Positions 7,462 through 14,901 of a stretch of 43,231 nucleotides of DNA are shown here, in pieces (position 1 is the first letter of the stretch; the number at the start of each line of letters is the position of its first letter). Both the position numbers and the translations under genes were made by a program. Source of the DNA: Streptomyces flaveolus (lineage in GTDB: Bacteria; Actinomycetota; Actinomycetes; Streptomycetales; Streptomycetaceae); NCBI RefSeq assembly GCF_000716535.1, contig NZ_JNWV01000069.1, forward strand, positions 1 through 43,231, given 5' to 3'. The notes under the pieces were generated by a model. The model made no database searches. It was not told where the DNA came from and saw only the letters and a list, made by a program, of their open reading frames with translations.

Positions 7462-8997
7462 ATGAGCTTTCAGGCGAAATGCCCGACTGGTGAACACCTT
7501 CGGTGGCGAAAGGCTCCCGTCCGCAGTGTGGCCGCGGTCTCCCTCTGGGCCGTGGCCCTGCTGGTCCTGCTGCCGGGGCTGATCCTCCAGTCGGGCGGCG
7601 CGCACCTGTCGGTCGCGCTCGCCGTGCAGACCGTGGTGCTGGGACACACCGGTGTGGCCCTCATCCGTGTGCTCACCGCGACGACGGTGCGGCTCGTCGC
7701 CCTCGGCTTCTGGGTCTTCGCCTACATCTGGCTGGGCCTCGCGCCCCTGGCGCAGCTCGCCACCGACACCTACCCGTGGGCCTACCGGACCGGTCAGGGG
7801 ACCGCCCTCACGGCCGTGGCCGTCGTCGAACTCGGGCTCCTCGCCCACAGTGCGGGAACCGCAGTCGCCGCGCGCCGGGAGCGCACCCGCGCGGCCGGGT
7901 CCGCCGCCCACTCGCCGGGCCCGGTGGAACGGCTGCTGTCCCGCCGCCTCGCGCCCTGGCGCCTGCTGTCGCTGTGCGCTCTCGCCCTCGCCCTTGCGGT
8001 GCTGCTCGTCCCCGGCCAACCGGGCGGCGTCGGCGCCTACTTCACGAGCCGCCAGGCGCTGCGCGAGGCGGGCGTCACCGACGGCTCGGACGGCGCGTTC
8101 CTGTCGGCCCTGCGCAGTTGGTCCCTGTCCGTGCCCGCGTTCTGGGCGCTGCTGGGCCTGCTGCACGTACCGCGCGCGCCCGGCGGCGACCGTCTGCTGC
8201 GCGGCATCCGCCGGCTGCTGCTGCCGCTGCTCCTCGCCCTGAACGTCGTCGTCAACAACCCGGTCAGCAAACCCCGGTTCTGGTTCGGCACGGTCGTGCT
8301 GACCCTGCTGTTCGCCGTCCCCCGGCTGAGCCGGCCCCGTGCCTTCCGCGTCATCGCGGCCACGCTCATGGCGACCGTGCTGCTGCTCTTCCCGTACAGC
8401 GACTACTTCCGCTACAGCGACCGGGAGCAGTTCACCGTCGTCTCCCTGTCCGCGCAGTTCACCACCAACGGCGACTACGACGCCTTCCAACAGGTGCAGA
8501 CCGGCATCGACCTCGCGCGGGACCAGGGCTTCTCACCGCGGGACGTGCTGGGTCCCGTGCTGTTCCCGGTCCCGCGCTCGGTGTGGCCGGACAAGCCGGG
8601 GGACACCGGCATCACCCTGGCCCAGTACGCCGGCTACGACTTCCTCAACCTCTCCGCCCCGCTGTGGATCGAGAGTTACCTGTGGGCCGGCCCGCCCGCC
8701 GTGGCCGCCGTGTTCTTCCTGCTCGGCGCGGCCGGACGGCGCATGGACGACGTACGCCACCGGCTCCGCGACCGTGCGGGCATCCTCGCGACGTTCCTGG
8801 TCCCGGCCTTCGCCTTCTACCAGATCGTCTTCCTGCGCGGCAGCCTGCTGGGGATCGTCGGCCCACTGACGCTGCTGGTGACCGTTCCGCTGCTCGTCAC
8901 CACCCCCTCCGCCCGCGCACCCCGGCTCGTCCTGTCGGCACCGCCGACCGCACCCACCCGCCCCGCACAGCTCCCCGGAACAGGAGGGCACCCGTGA
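7462..8997 (+). CDS. Wzy-like polysaccharide polymerase (polytopic membrane protein)
   Basis: A 511-residue very hydrophobic protein with many membrane segments from about residue 25 (VAAVSLWAVALLVLLPGLIL, LALALAVLLVPG, LLLPLLLALNVVVNNPVSKP, FLVPAFAFYQIVFL). A large polar loop lies in the second half (YSDREQFTVVSLSAQFTTNG, DVLGPVLFPVPRSVWPDKPG). The topology, the loop containing VPRSVWPDKP and the position between glycosyltransferase, Wzz-like and Wzx-like genes support an O-antigen/exopolysaccharide polymerase. Wzy proteins have little sequence conservation, so the call is partly contextual. ATG 7462 is preferred over TTG 7459. The gene ends by overlapping the next start (GTGA at 8994-8997). 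Confidence 0.7.
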   Translation: MSFQAKCPTGEHLRWRKAPVRSVAAVSLWAVALLVLLPGLILQSGGAHLSVALAVQTVVLGHTGVALIRVLTATTVRLVALGFWVFAYIWLGLAPLAQLATDTYPWAYRTGQGTALTAVAVVELGLLAHSAGTAVAARRERTRAAGSAAHSPGPVERLLSRRLAPWRLLSLCALALALAVLLVPGQPGGVGAYFTSRQALREAGVTDGSDGAFLSALRSWSLSVPAFWALLGLLHVPRAPGGDRLLRGIRRLLLPLLLALNVVVNNPVSKPRFWFGTVVLTLLFAVPRLSRPRAFRVIAATLMATVLLLFPYSDYFRYSDREQFTVVSLSAQFTTNGDYDAFQQVQTGIDLARDQGFSPRDVLGPVLFPVPRSVWPDKPGDTGITLAQYAGYDFLNLSAPLWIESYLWAGPPAVAAVFFLLGAAGRRMDDVRHRLRDRAGILATFLVPAFAFYQIVFLRGSLLGIVGPLTLLVTVPLLVTTPSARAPRLVLSAPPTAPTRPAQLPGTGGHP

Positions 8998-10577
8998 CCG
9001 GCCCCATCCATCTCTACGACCGGTACGACGAGCCGGACCAGCTACGCGACCAACTGCGCCGGCTCCTGCGCCACCGCGTCGTCATCGCCCTCGGGATCGT
9101 CCTGGGACTGCTCGGCGGCGCCGCCCTGGCCGTCTCCCGCGCCCACACCTACACCTCCACCAGTGAAGTCCTCGTACGCTCCACCGCCGACCCCTTCGGC
9201 ACGGTCAGCGTGGCCGCCGACAACCAGGTCAGCATGGGCACCGAGCAGCAGATCGCCGCCAGCACCGCGGTCGCCGTCCGCGCGGCACGCCTCATGGGCC
9301 AGGCCGCCGGCAGGGCGGCCGCGCTGGAGGACGATCTGCGGATCACCAACCAGGCGAAGTCCCAGGTGCTGCGCTTCGAGTTCACCGCCCGCACCCCGGG
9401 TCGCGCGGCGCGTGGCGCCAACGCCTTCGCCGAGGCTTATCTGGCCGACCGCAAGGCCCGTAACGAAGCCGCCGTCCAGCGGGCCACCCGCAGCGTGCAG
9501 CAGCAGATCAAGACGGTGGAGGCGGCTCAGCGGAAGGACACGGAGGACGACACCGCCAAGGCCCTGCAGAGCCAGCTGGACACCCTGCACAAGCGCATCG
9601 TCGACATCAACTCCCGCGACATCGAGGGGGGTGACATCGTCCGCCGCGGTGAGGCGCCCCGCCGGCCCTCGGTGCCCGGCTGGCCGACCCTGCTCGCGCT
9701 CGGACTGGCCGGCGGACTGGCGCTCGGCATCCTGCTGGCCTGGCTGCGCTCCGCCCTCGACACCCGGGTCCGGTCGGCCGACGACGTCCGGGCCGCGCTG
9801 CGCACGCCGGTGCTCGGCCTGCTGCCCGGACGCGACGAGGACGACGACCTGCTGACGGTCGGCCGCCAGGGCGGTGACCGGGCCGAGACCCTCCGCGCCC
9901 TCGCCTACCGCCTGCGCCGGACCGGTCTGCCCGCCGGCGCGGGCCGGCTCCTCGTCGTGGCCCCCCGGCACGGCGCCGCCACCGAGGAGGTCTCGGTGAA
10001 CCTGGCCGCGGCCCTCGCGGAGTGCGGCGACGAGGTGCTGTTGGTGGACGCCGACCCCGGCACGCCCGCCCTCACCGAGAGGCTGCCGCTGCTGCCGGAC
10101 GACGCCCGCACCCCCGAGGACGCCTCCGCCCTGCCCGACGGGAGCCGTCTCGTCGACGCGGGGACCGCCGGGCGGTTCGCCTGCCGCGCCGGCGGCGGCA
10201 CCGGCTCGCCCGGCCGGCCGGGCGGGTCCGCCGCCGTCCACCGGTTGCCGGCCGGGTCCGACTCCCGCACCACGGTCGTCGTCGCCCGGCCGCTCCTGGA
10301 ACACGCCGACGCGCTGGCCCTCGCCCAGCGCGTCGACGGCATCCTGCTGGTCGCCGGCCTCGGCACCACCCGGCGGGACGACCTCAGGCGGGTGCACGAG
10401 CTGATCGAATGTTCCGGCGGAACCCTCCTCGGCGCCGTGCTCGACTCCGGCCGCCGGCGCGGACGTCTGCGTGCCGTCCTGCGCCGCCGCCCCGCACGCC
10501 GCCCGGAGGCGGAGACCGCCACACCGGTCGTGGAGCTTCCGGCACAGGACGACACGCTCTCGGTCTCCCGCGGATGA
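8994..10577 (+). CDS. Wzz-type chain-length/co-polymerase protein with degenerate BY-kinase domain
   Basis: A 527-residue membrane protein. It has TM1 at about 28-47, a periplasmic-type Wzz region with coiled-coil character (about 150-205), the proline motif before TM2 (APRRPSVPGWPTLL) and TM2 at about 231-251. A cytoplasmic P-loop-like domain follows. That domain keeps the Walker A'-like VLLVDADPG (348-356), but the P-loop position reads VVAPRHGAATEEVSVNLA with no GK[ST]. The Walker-B-like position reads VVVARPLLEHAD instead of the usual VIVDxPP. The C-terminus has no tyrosine cluster. It is therefore likely structural or regulatory and not a tyrosine kinase. Start GTG 8994 overlaps the polymerase stop, and its own stop overlaps the flippase start (ATGA 10574-10577). 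Confidence 0.82.
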   Translation: MTGPIHLYDRYDEPDQLRDQLRRLLRHRVVIALGIVLGLLGGAALAVSRAHTYTSTSEVLVRSTADPFGTVSVAADNQVSMGTEQQIAASTAVAVRAARLMGQAAGRAAALEDDLRITNQAKSQVLRFEFTARTPGRAARGANAFAEAYLADRKARNEAAVQRATRSVQQQIKTVEAAQRKDTEDDTAKALQSQLDTLHKRIVDINSRDIEGGDIVRRGEAPRRPSVPGWPTLLALGLAGGLALGILLAWLRSALDTRVRSADDVRAALRTPVLGLLPGRDEDDDLLTVGRQGGDRAETLRALAYRLRRTGLPAGAGRLLVVAPRHGAATEEVSVNLAAALAECGDEVLLVDADPGTPALTERLPLLPDDARTPEDASALPDGSRLVDAGTAGRFACRAGGGTGSPGRPGGSAAVHRLPAGSDSRTTVVVARPLLEHADALALAQRVDGILLVAGLGTTRRDDLRRVHELIECSGGTLLGAVLDSGRRRGRLRAVLRRRPARRPEAETATPVVELPAQDDTLSVSRG

Positions 10578-12106
10578 CCGCCCCGGAAGCGACCGCCCCC
10601 GCCCCCGCCGCCCCGAACAGCGTCACCGCCGCCGCGCGGGGCGGGTGGTGGGGGGTGGCGGGTTCCGCGACGAACGCCGTCTTCGCCTTCGTCTTCGTCG
10701 GTCTGATCACCCGCGCCCTCGGGGCGCAGGGAGCGGGCGCGGTCTTCACGGGCGTGGCCCTGTTCACCATCCTCGGCAACACCTGCAAGCTCGGCGCCGA
10801 CACCGGGCTCGTCCGTTTCGTCTCGCGCGACATCGCGGTGGGCGGCGGCCGCTCGGTGGGCGGTCTGCTGCGCGTGGCCCTCGTACCCGCGGTCGTGGCC
10901 AGTACGGCGGCTGCCCTGCCCCTGCTGCTGTGCCCCGCGCTGGCCACCATGCTCCTGCCGCATCTGCCGCCGGCCGACGCGGTCACCCTGGTCCGCCTCT
11001 TCGGGCTGTTCCTGCCCGTCGCCACCGTCGGACTGGTCCTGCTCGGCGCCAACCAGGGCCACGGCACCGTGGTGCCGTTCGTCGGCGTGGAGCAGATCGG
11101 CAAACCCGTGCTGCGCGTGCTGATCGCCGTACCGGTGGCGGTCTGCGCGCCCGGCCTGCTCCCCCTGGCCGCGGCGTGGCTGCTGCCCGCGCTGGCCGGC
11201 ACCGCGGCCGCCTGGCTGGCCCTGCGCCGCTGCCGGGCCGTCCGCGGCACGGCGCACCCTGCCGTGCGCGCGGCCGTACCCTGGCGGGCCTTCTGGAGCT
11301 TCGCGGCACCTCGCGCGATCTCGTCCGTCTTCGACATCAGCGCGGTGTGGGTCGGCGTCATCCTGCTGTCCGCGCTGGCCACCGGAGCCGAGGCGGGCGT
11401 CTACACCGCCATCGGCCGCGTCGTCACCGCGGGCACCCTGCTGCAACTGGCCGTCCGGCTCGCCGTGGCACCCCAGATCAGCCGGCTGCTCGCCGTCGAG
11501 CAGGTCGCCGAGGCACGCCATCTGCACCGCGTGTCGACCTGCTGGATCGTGCTGTTCTCCTGGCCGCTGTTCGTCCTCGTCGCCGCCTTCCCGCGGACCG
11601 TGCTGTCGGTCTTCGGCCCGGAGTTCGTCCGCGGAGCGCCCGCCCTGGTCGTGCTGTGCCTGGCCTCGATGGTCAACGTCGCGGTCGGCAACGCCCAGAC
11701 CGTGCTGCTGATGTCGGGCAGGAGTTCCTGGCATCTGGCCGTCACCGCGGCGGCGTTCACGGTGCAGCTGACGGTCGGCCTGCTCGCCGTGCCGCGGTGG
11801 GGCGTCGTCGGGGCCGCCGTGTCCTGGGGCGCGGCCATCGTCGTGGAGAACCTCTCGGCCGCCCTCCTCATCCGGTCGCGCCTCGGCTTCACGACCGTGG
11901 ACCGCGGCTACACCACGGCCCTCGGCACCGGACTCGCCGTCTCGGTGGTGCTGACCGCCGTCCGTTCACTGCAAGGTGACACGACGTCAGGACTCGCCGC
12001 CGGGATGACCTTGGGAATGTGTGTATTTGGTACTACTTTGTGGTGGTATCGCAGGCCGCTGGGAGTGAGCGAGCTGGTCGGAGTTCTACGCCGTCGCGCT
12101 GCGTGA
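10574..12106 (+). CDS. Wzx-like polysaccharide flippase (MOP superfamily)
   Basis: A 510-residue protein with evenly spaced hydrophobic helices throughout, beginning GGWWGVAGSATNAVFAFVFV and containing the family-typical LITRALGAQGAGAVFTGVAL and LGADTGLVRFVSRDIA. The later halves carry FGPEFVRGAPALVVLCLAS and VPRWGVVGAAVSWGAAIVVE. These fit the polysaccharide-transport branch of the MATE/MOP superfamily, which flips lipid-linked repeat units across the membrane. It is translationally coupled to the Wzz-like gene. Together with the polymerase it completes the Wzx/Wzy/Wzz set at 7462-12106. Confidence 0.85.
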   Translation: MTAPEATAPAPAAPNSVTAAARGGWWGVAGSATNAVFAFVFVGLITRALGAQGAGAVFTGVALFTILGNTCKLGADTGLVRFVSRDIAVGGGRSVGGLLRVALVPAVVASTAAALPLLLCPALATMLLPHLPPADAVTLVRLFGLFLPVATVGLVLLGANQGHGTVVPFVGVEQIGKPVLRVLIAVPVAVCAPGLLPLAAAWLLPALAGTAAAWLALRRCRAVRGTAHPAVRAAVPWRAFWSFAAPRAISSVFDISAVWVGVILLSALATGAEAGVYTAIGRVVTAGTLLQLAVRLAVAPQISRLLAVEQVAEARHLHRVSTCWIVLFSWPLFVLVAAFPRTVLSVFGPEFVRGAPALVVLCLASMVNVAVGNAQTVLLMSGRSSWHLAVTAAAFTVQLTVGLLAVPRWGVVGAAVSWGAAIVVENLSAALLIRSRLGFTTVDRGYTTALGTGLAVSVVLTAVRSLQGDTTSGLAAGMTLGMCVFGTTLWWYRRPLGVSELVGVLRRRAA

Positions 12107-12192
12107 GCCCGGGCAGGGGCGTACGGCCGGGCTCAGCAGGCCTCGTGTCGTTCCCGGCGTGTCGCCCGAACCACTGCCATCCGGGGTGTCCA

Positions 12193-13734
12193 TTGCGCCT
12201 GAGAAATCTCCCGTCGAGGGCGGCCACCAGTGCGGTCGCCGCCACGCTCCTGTGCTCCGCCGCCCTGCTCCATCCCGCTCCCGCCGCGGCCGCAGGCGCA
12301 CCCAGGACGTCGTTCACCGCCGATCCGCTGACCACGTGGCAGACGAACGGCATCGTCTGGTCGCTGGCCTCCGCACACGGTGTCGTCTACGTCGGGGGGA
12401 CCTTCGACTCGGTACGGCCGTCGGGCGCGGAACCCGGCGACCGGGAGGTCCCGCGCCACAACTTCGCCGCGTTCGACGCGGTGACGGGCGCCCTGCTGCC
12501 GTGCGCGCCGTCGTTCACCGGAGGCGCGGGAGCCGTCCGCGCCCTGAAGGCCTCCCCGGACGGCCGGGTGCTGTACGTGGGCGGCTCCTTCAGCCGTGCC
12601 GGGTCCACCGGTGTGGCCAGCGCCGTCGCCCTGGACACGGCCGACTGCTCCCTGCGCAGGGATTTCCGGCCGGCGGTGTCCGCGACCGTCCGGGCGATCG
12701 ACGTCACGGACCGCACGGTCTATCTCGGCGGTGACTTCCGCCGGGTCGACGGCCGGACCAGGCAGCACATCGCCGCCTTCACCCCCGAGGGCGCCCTGCG
12801 GCCGTTCCGGGCCGACGTCGACGCCCCGGTGCGCGCGCTGTCGGTGGTGCCCTCGCGCAACAAGATCTACGCCGGCGGTGACTTCGAGCGGGTCAACGGC
12901 CGGTGGGCCCACTCCCTGGTCGCCCTGGACGCGAGCAGCGGAGCGACCGAGCACACCTTCCCGGACTGGCTGCCGCCCCGGTCGTCGGTGAAGTCGATCG
13001 CGCAGGACGGCACCCGCTTCTACGTGGGCGCCGAGGGCCACGGCGAGGGCATCTTCGACGGCCGTATCGCGGGCCGTCTCGACGACGACCGGATGGTGTG
13101 GAAGGACACCTGCCACGGCGCCACCCAGGCCGTCCTGCCCTACCAGGGCGTCCTGTACAGCGCCTCGCACGCACACGACTGCACCGAGACACCGGGCGGG
13201 TTCCCCGAGCGGCAGGACCGGCAGCACCTGCTGGCCCAGTCGCCCCGGGACAGCAGGATCCTGCACTGGTTCCCCGACACCGACGAAGGGACGGGGGAAC
13301 AGGTGGGACCCCGTGCGCTGACGGTCGCGCGCGGAGTCCTCTGGGTGGGCGGCGAGTTCACCCGGGTCAACGGCAGGCCCCAGCAGAGCCTCACCCGCTT
13401 CGGGGCCGGCCCCGACACCGGGGCACCGGCGGTTCCCGCCCTCTCGCTCTCCGCCAAGCGCCCCGGACAGGTCACCCTGCGCTGGAAGGCCTCGTGGGAC
13501 CGGGACGACGCGTCGCTCACCTACCGGCTCTACCGGGACGGCCGGCTGATCTCCCGGCAGACACGGTCGTCCACCTACTGGAACCGCCCGTGGATGAGCC
13601 ACACCGACTCCGTGGAGGCCGGCACCCGTCACCAGTACCGGATCGAGGTGACGGACGGGACGAACACCTCGCCGAAGTCCCCCGCGCTGCGCGTGGCCGT
13701 ACCCGCGAAGGCGGCGGGTGAGCGATGGAACTGA
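12193..13734 (+). CDS. Secreted repeat (beta-propeller-like) protein with C-terminal Fn3-like domain
   Basis: A 513-residue exported protein. The Sec signal peptide LRLRNLPSRAATSAVAATLL ends near APAAAA. The body has at least five copies of a beta-strand motif of the form hYhGG[TSDE]F: VYVGGTFDSV, LYVGGSFSRAG, VYLGGDFRRVDG, IYAGGDFERVNG and LWVGGEFTRVNG. They resemble delta-60/propeller repeats. A C-terminal module (VTLRWKASWDRDDASLTYRL, HQYRIEVTDG) looks fibronectin-III-like. Start TTG 12193 is inferred from the signal peptide; no in-frame ATG exists nearby. It overlaps the cytidylyltransferase start (13725). Probably a surface or polymer-binding protein of the locus; function not known. Confidence 0.72.
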   Translation: MRLRNLPSRAATSAVAATLLCSAALLHPAPAAAAGAPRTSFTADPLTTWQTNGIVWSLASAHGVVYVGGTFDSVRPSGAEPGDREVPRHNFAAFDAVTGALLPCAPSFTGGAGAVRALKASPDGRVLYVGGSFSRAGSTGVASAVALDTADCSLRRDFRPAVSATVRAIDVTDRTVYLGGDFRRVDGRTRQHIAAFTPEGALRPFRADVDAPVRALSVVPSRNKIYAGGDFERVNGRWAHSLVALDASSGATEHTFPDWLPPRSSVKSIAQDGTRFYVGAEGHGEGIFDGRIAGRLDDDRMVWKDTCHGATQAVLPYQGVLYSASHAHDCTETPGGFPERQDRQHLLAQSPRDSRILHWFPDTDEGTGEQVGPRALTVARGVLWVGGEFTRVNGRPQQSLTRFGAGPDTGAPAVPALSLSAKRPGQVTLRWKASWDRDDASLTYRLYRDGRLISRQTRSSTYWNRPWMSHTDSVEAGTRHQYRIEVTDGTNTSPKSPALRVAVPAKAAGERWN

Positions 13735-14279
13735 CCCGCATCGGATTCGCACCCGGCGTCTACGACCTGTTCCACATCGGCCACCTCAACATCCTGCGCC
13801 AGGCACGCCGGCACTGTGACCGCCTCATCGTCGGAGTCGCCACGGACGACCTGGTCAAGCGGCTCAAGGGCAGACCGCCGGTCGTCCCGCTCGCCGAGCG
13901 CCTGGAGATCGTCAGCAACCTGCGCTGCGTCGACGTGGCCGTCGTCGAGTCGGAGGAGGACAAGCTGGAGACGTGGAAGCGGATCGGTTTCCACGTCATC
14001 TTCAAGGGCGACGACTGGCGGGGAACGCCCAAGTGGGAAGCGCTGGAACGGCGTTTCGCACAGGTCGGTGTCGAGGTCGTCTACTTTCCCTACACCATGC
14101 ACACCTCCAGCACGCTGCTGCGCGGTTCCCTGGAGCTGCTCGCCCAGCCCAAGTCGCCGGAGATGCCCTCAGCGCAGCTCGCGGAACCACTTGACCAGGA
14201 AGGCCGCCATGAACAGCAGGTGGGCCATCAGCAGTGCGCAGTAAACGGAAAGGAAGACGTGCTGACTGCCCAGGAATAG
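13725..14279 (+). CDS. Cytidylyltransferase, glycerol-3-phosphate cytidylyltransferase (TagD)-like
   Basis: Expected to make a CDP-activated alcohol (CDP-glycerol or similar) from CTP and a phosphorylated alcohol. The 184 residues contain the nucleotidyltransferase signature GVYDLFHIGHLNIL (HxGH at about 17-20), VGVATDDLVKRLKGRPP, IFKGDDWRGTP and HTSSTLLRG, a variant of the ISTTxI-type C-terminal motif. The catalytic domain ends near residue 145. The last 35 or so residues (AQLAEPLDQEGRHEQQVGHQ onward) are unlike the family and lie antisense to the 3' end of the CDP-alcohol transferase gene (14169-14279). The start overlaps the preceding secreted-protein gene by 10 bp, so coupling is likely. 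Confidence 0.85.
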   Translation: MELTRIGFAPGVYDLFHIGHLNILRQARRHCDRLIVGVATDDLVKRLKGRPPVVPLAERLEIVSNLRCVDVAVVESEEDKLETWKRIGFHVIFKGDDWRGTPKWEALERRFAQVGVEVVYFPYTMHTSSTLLRGSLELLAQPKSPEMPSAQLAEPLDQEGRHEQQVGHQQCAVNGKEDVLTAQE

Positions 14280-14870
14280 GAAGCTGAGGCAGGTCACTCC
14301 GTAGTCCACCGGCAGGAGCAGCAAGGACCGCAGTGCCGGTGCGGGTTGTGCCGGCACCGGGGCCGCCGTCTGCCGCTTCAGCTGCTCCGTCAGGATTCCG
14401 GCGAAGAAGATCACCACGGCCGCCAGCTCGAACAGCATCGGGGCCAGCAGGAAGGCCGGGTCGGGCAGTGAGAAGAACCGGTAGAAGGACACCAGCACGA
14501 CCAGGTGCACGGTGACCAGTTTGACGCAGTCCAGCACATGGTCCAGCCACTCGCCTGACGGACTTCCCGAGCGCTGCGTGCGGGCGAGCTGTCCGTCCGC
14601 GGCGTCGAGGGCGAACCCTACGGCCAGGGCCGCGCAGACGCCGACCGACAGTCCCGGGCCGGGCCGCACCAGGGCGACGGCCGCAAGGGCGGGAAAGGTG
14701 AACAGGGCACCGAGCACCGTGAGCTGATTGGGGGTCGCACCGACGCGGTAGGCCAGCGCCGCCAGGACGCGGCCGGCCGGACGGTTCACGAAGAGGGTGT
14801 AGACCGACACCCCTTTCGCGGGCTTCTGTGCCGCCGACATGTGCCTGAGCACCTCGATGAACCCGGTCAT
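14169..14870 (-). CDS. CDP-alcohol phosphatidyltransferase family membrane enzyme
   Basis: A 233-residue membrane protein with the full CDP-alcohol phosphotransferase signature, which reads DAADGQLARTQRSGSPSG followed by EWLDHVLD. It matches DxxDGxxARx8GxxxDxxxD with all catalytic Asp residues present. Several hydrophobic helices follow (VTVHLVVLVSFYRFF, LFELAAVVIFFAGIL). It should transfer a phospho-alcohol group from a CDP donor to an acceptor alcohol at the membrane. The neighbouring cytidylyltransferase may supply its donor, so the two may form a decoration or phospholipid pathway for the polysaccharide locus. ATG 14870 has AAGGAG 4 nt upstream. The gene is convergent with and overlaps 13725-14279, and diverges from 14902 with only 31 bp between starts. 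Confidence 0.87.
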   Translation of the reverse strand: MTGFIEVLRHMSAAQKPAKGVSVYTLFVNRPAGRVLAALAYRVGATPNQLTVLGALFTFPALAAVALVRPGPGLSVGVCAALAVGFALDAADGQLARTQRSGSPSGEWLDHVLDCVKLVTVHLVVLVSFYRFFSLPDPAFLLAPMLFELAAVVIFFAGILTEQLKRQTAAPVPAQPAPALRSLLLLPVDYGVTCLSFLFLGSQHVFLSVYCALLMAHLLFMAAFLVKWFRELR

Positions 14871-14901
14871 TTGGCTCCTTATCGGTTGAAAGAAGGGGAT
14901 T

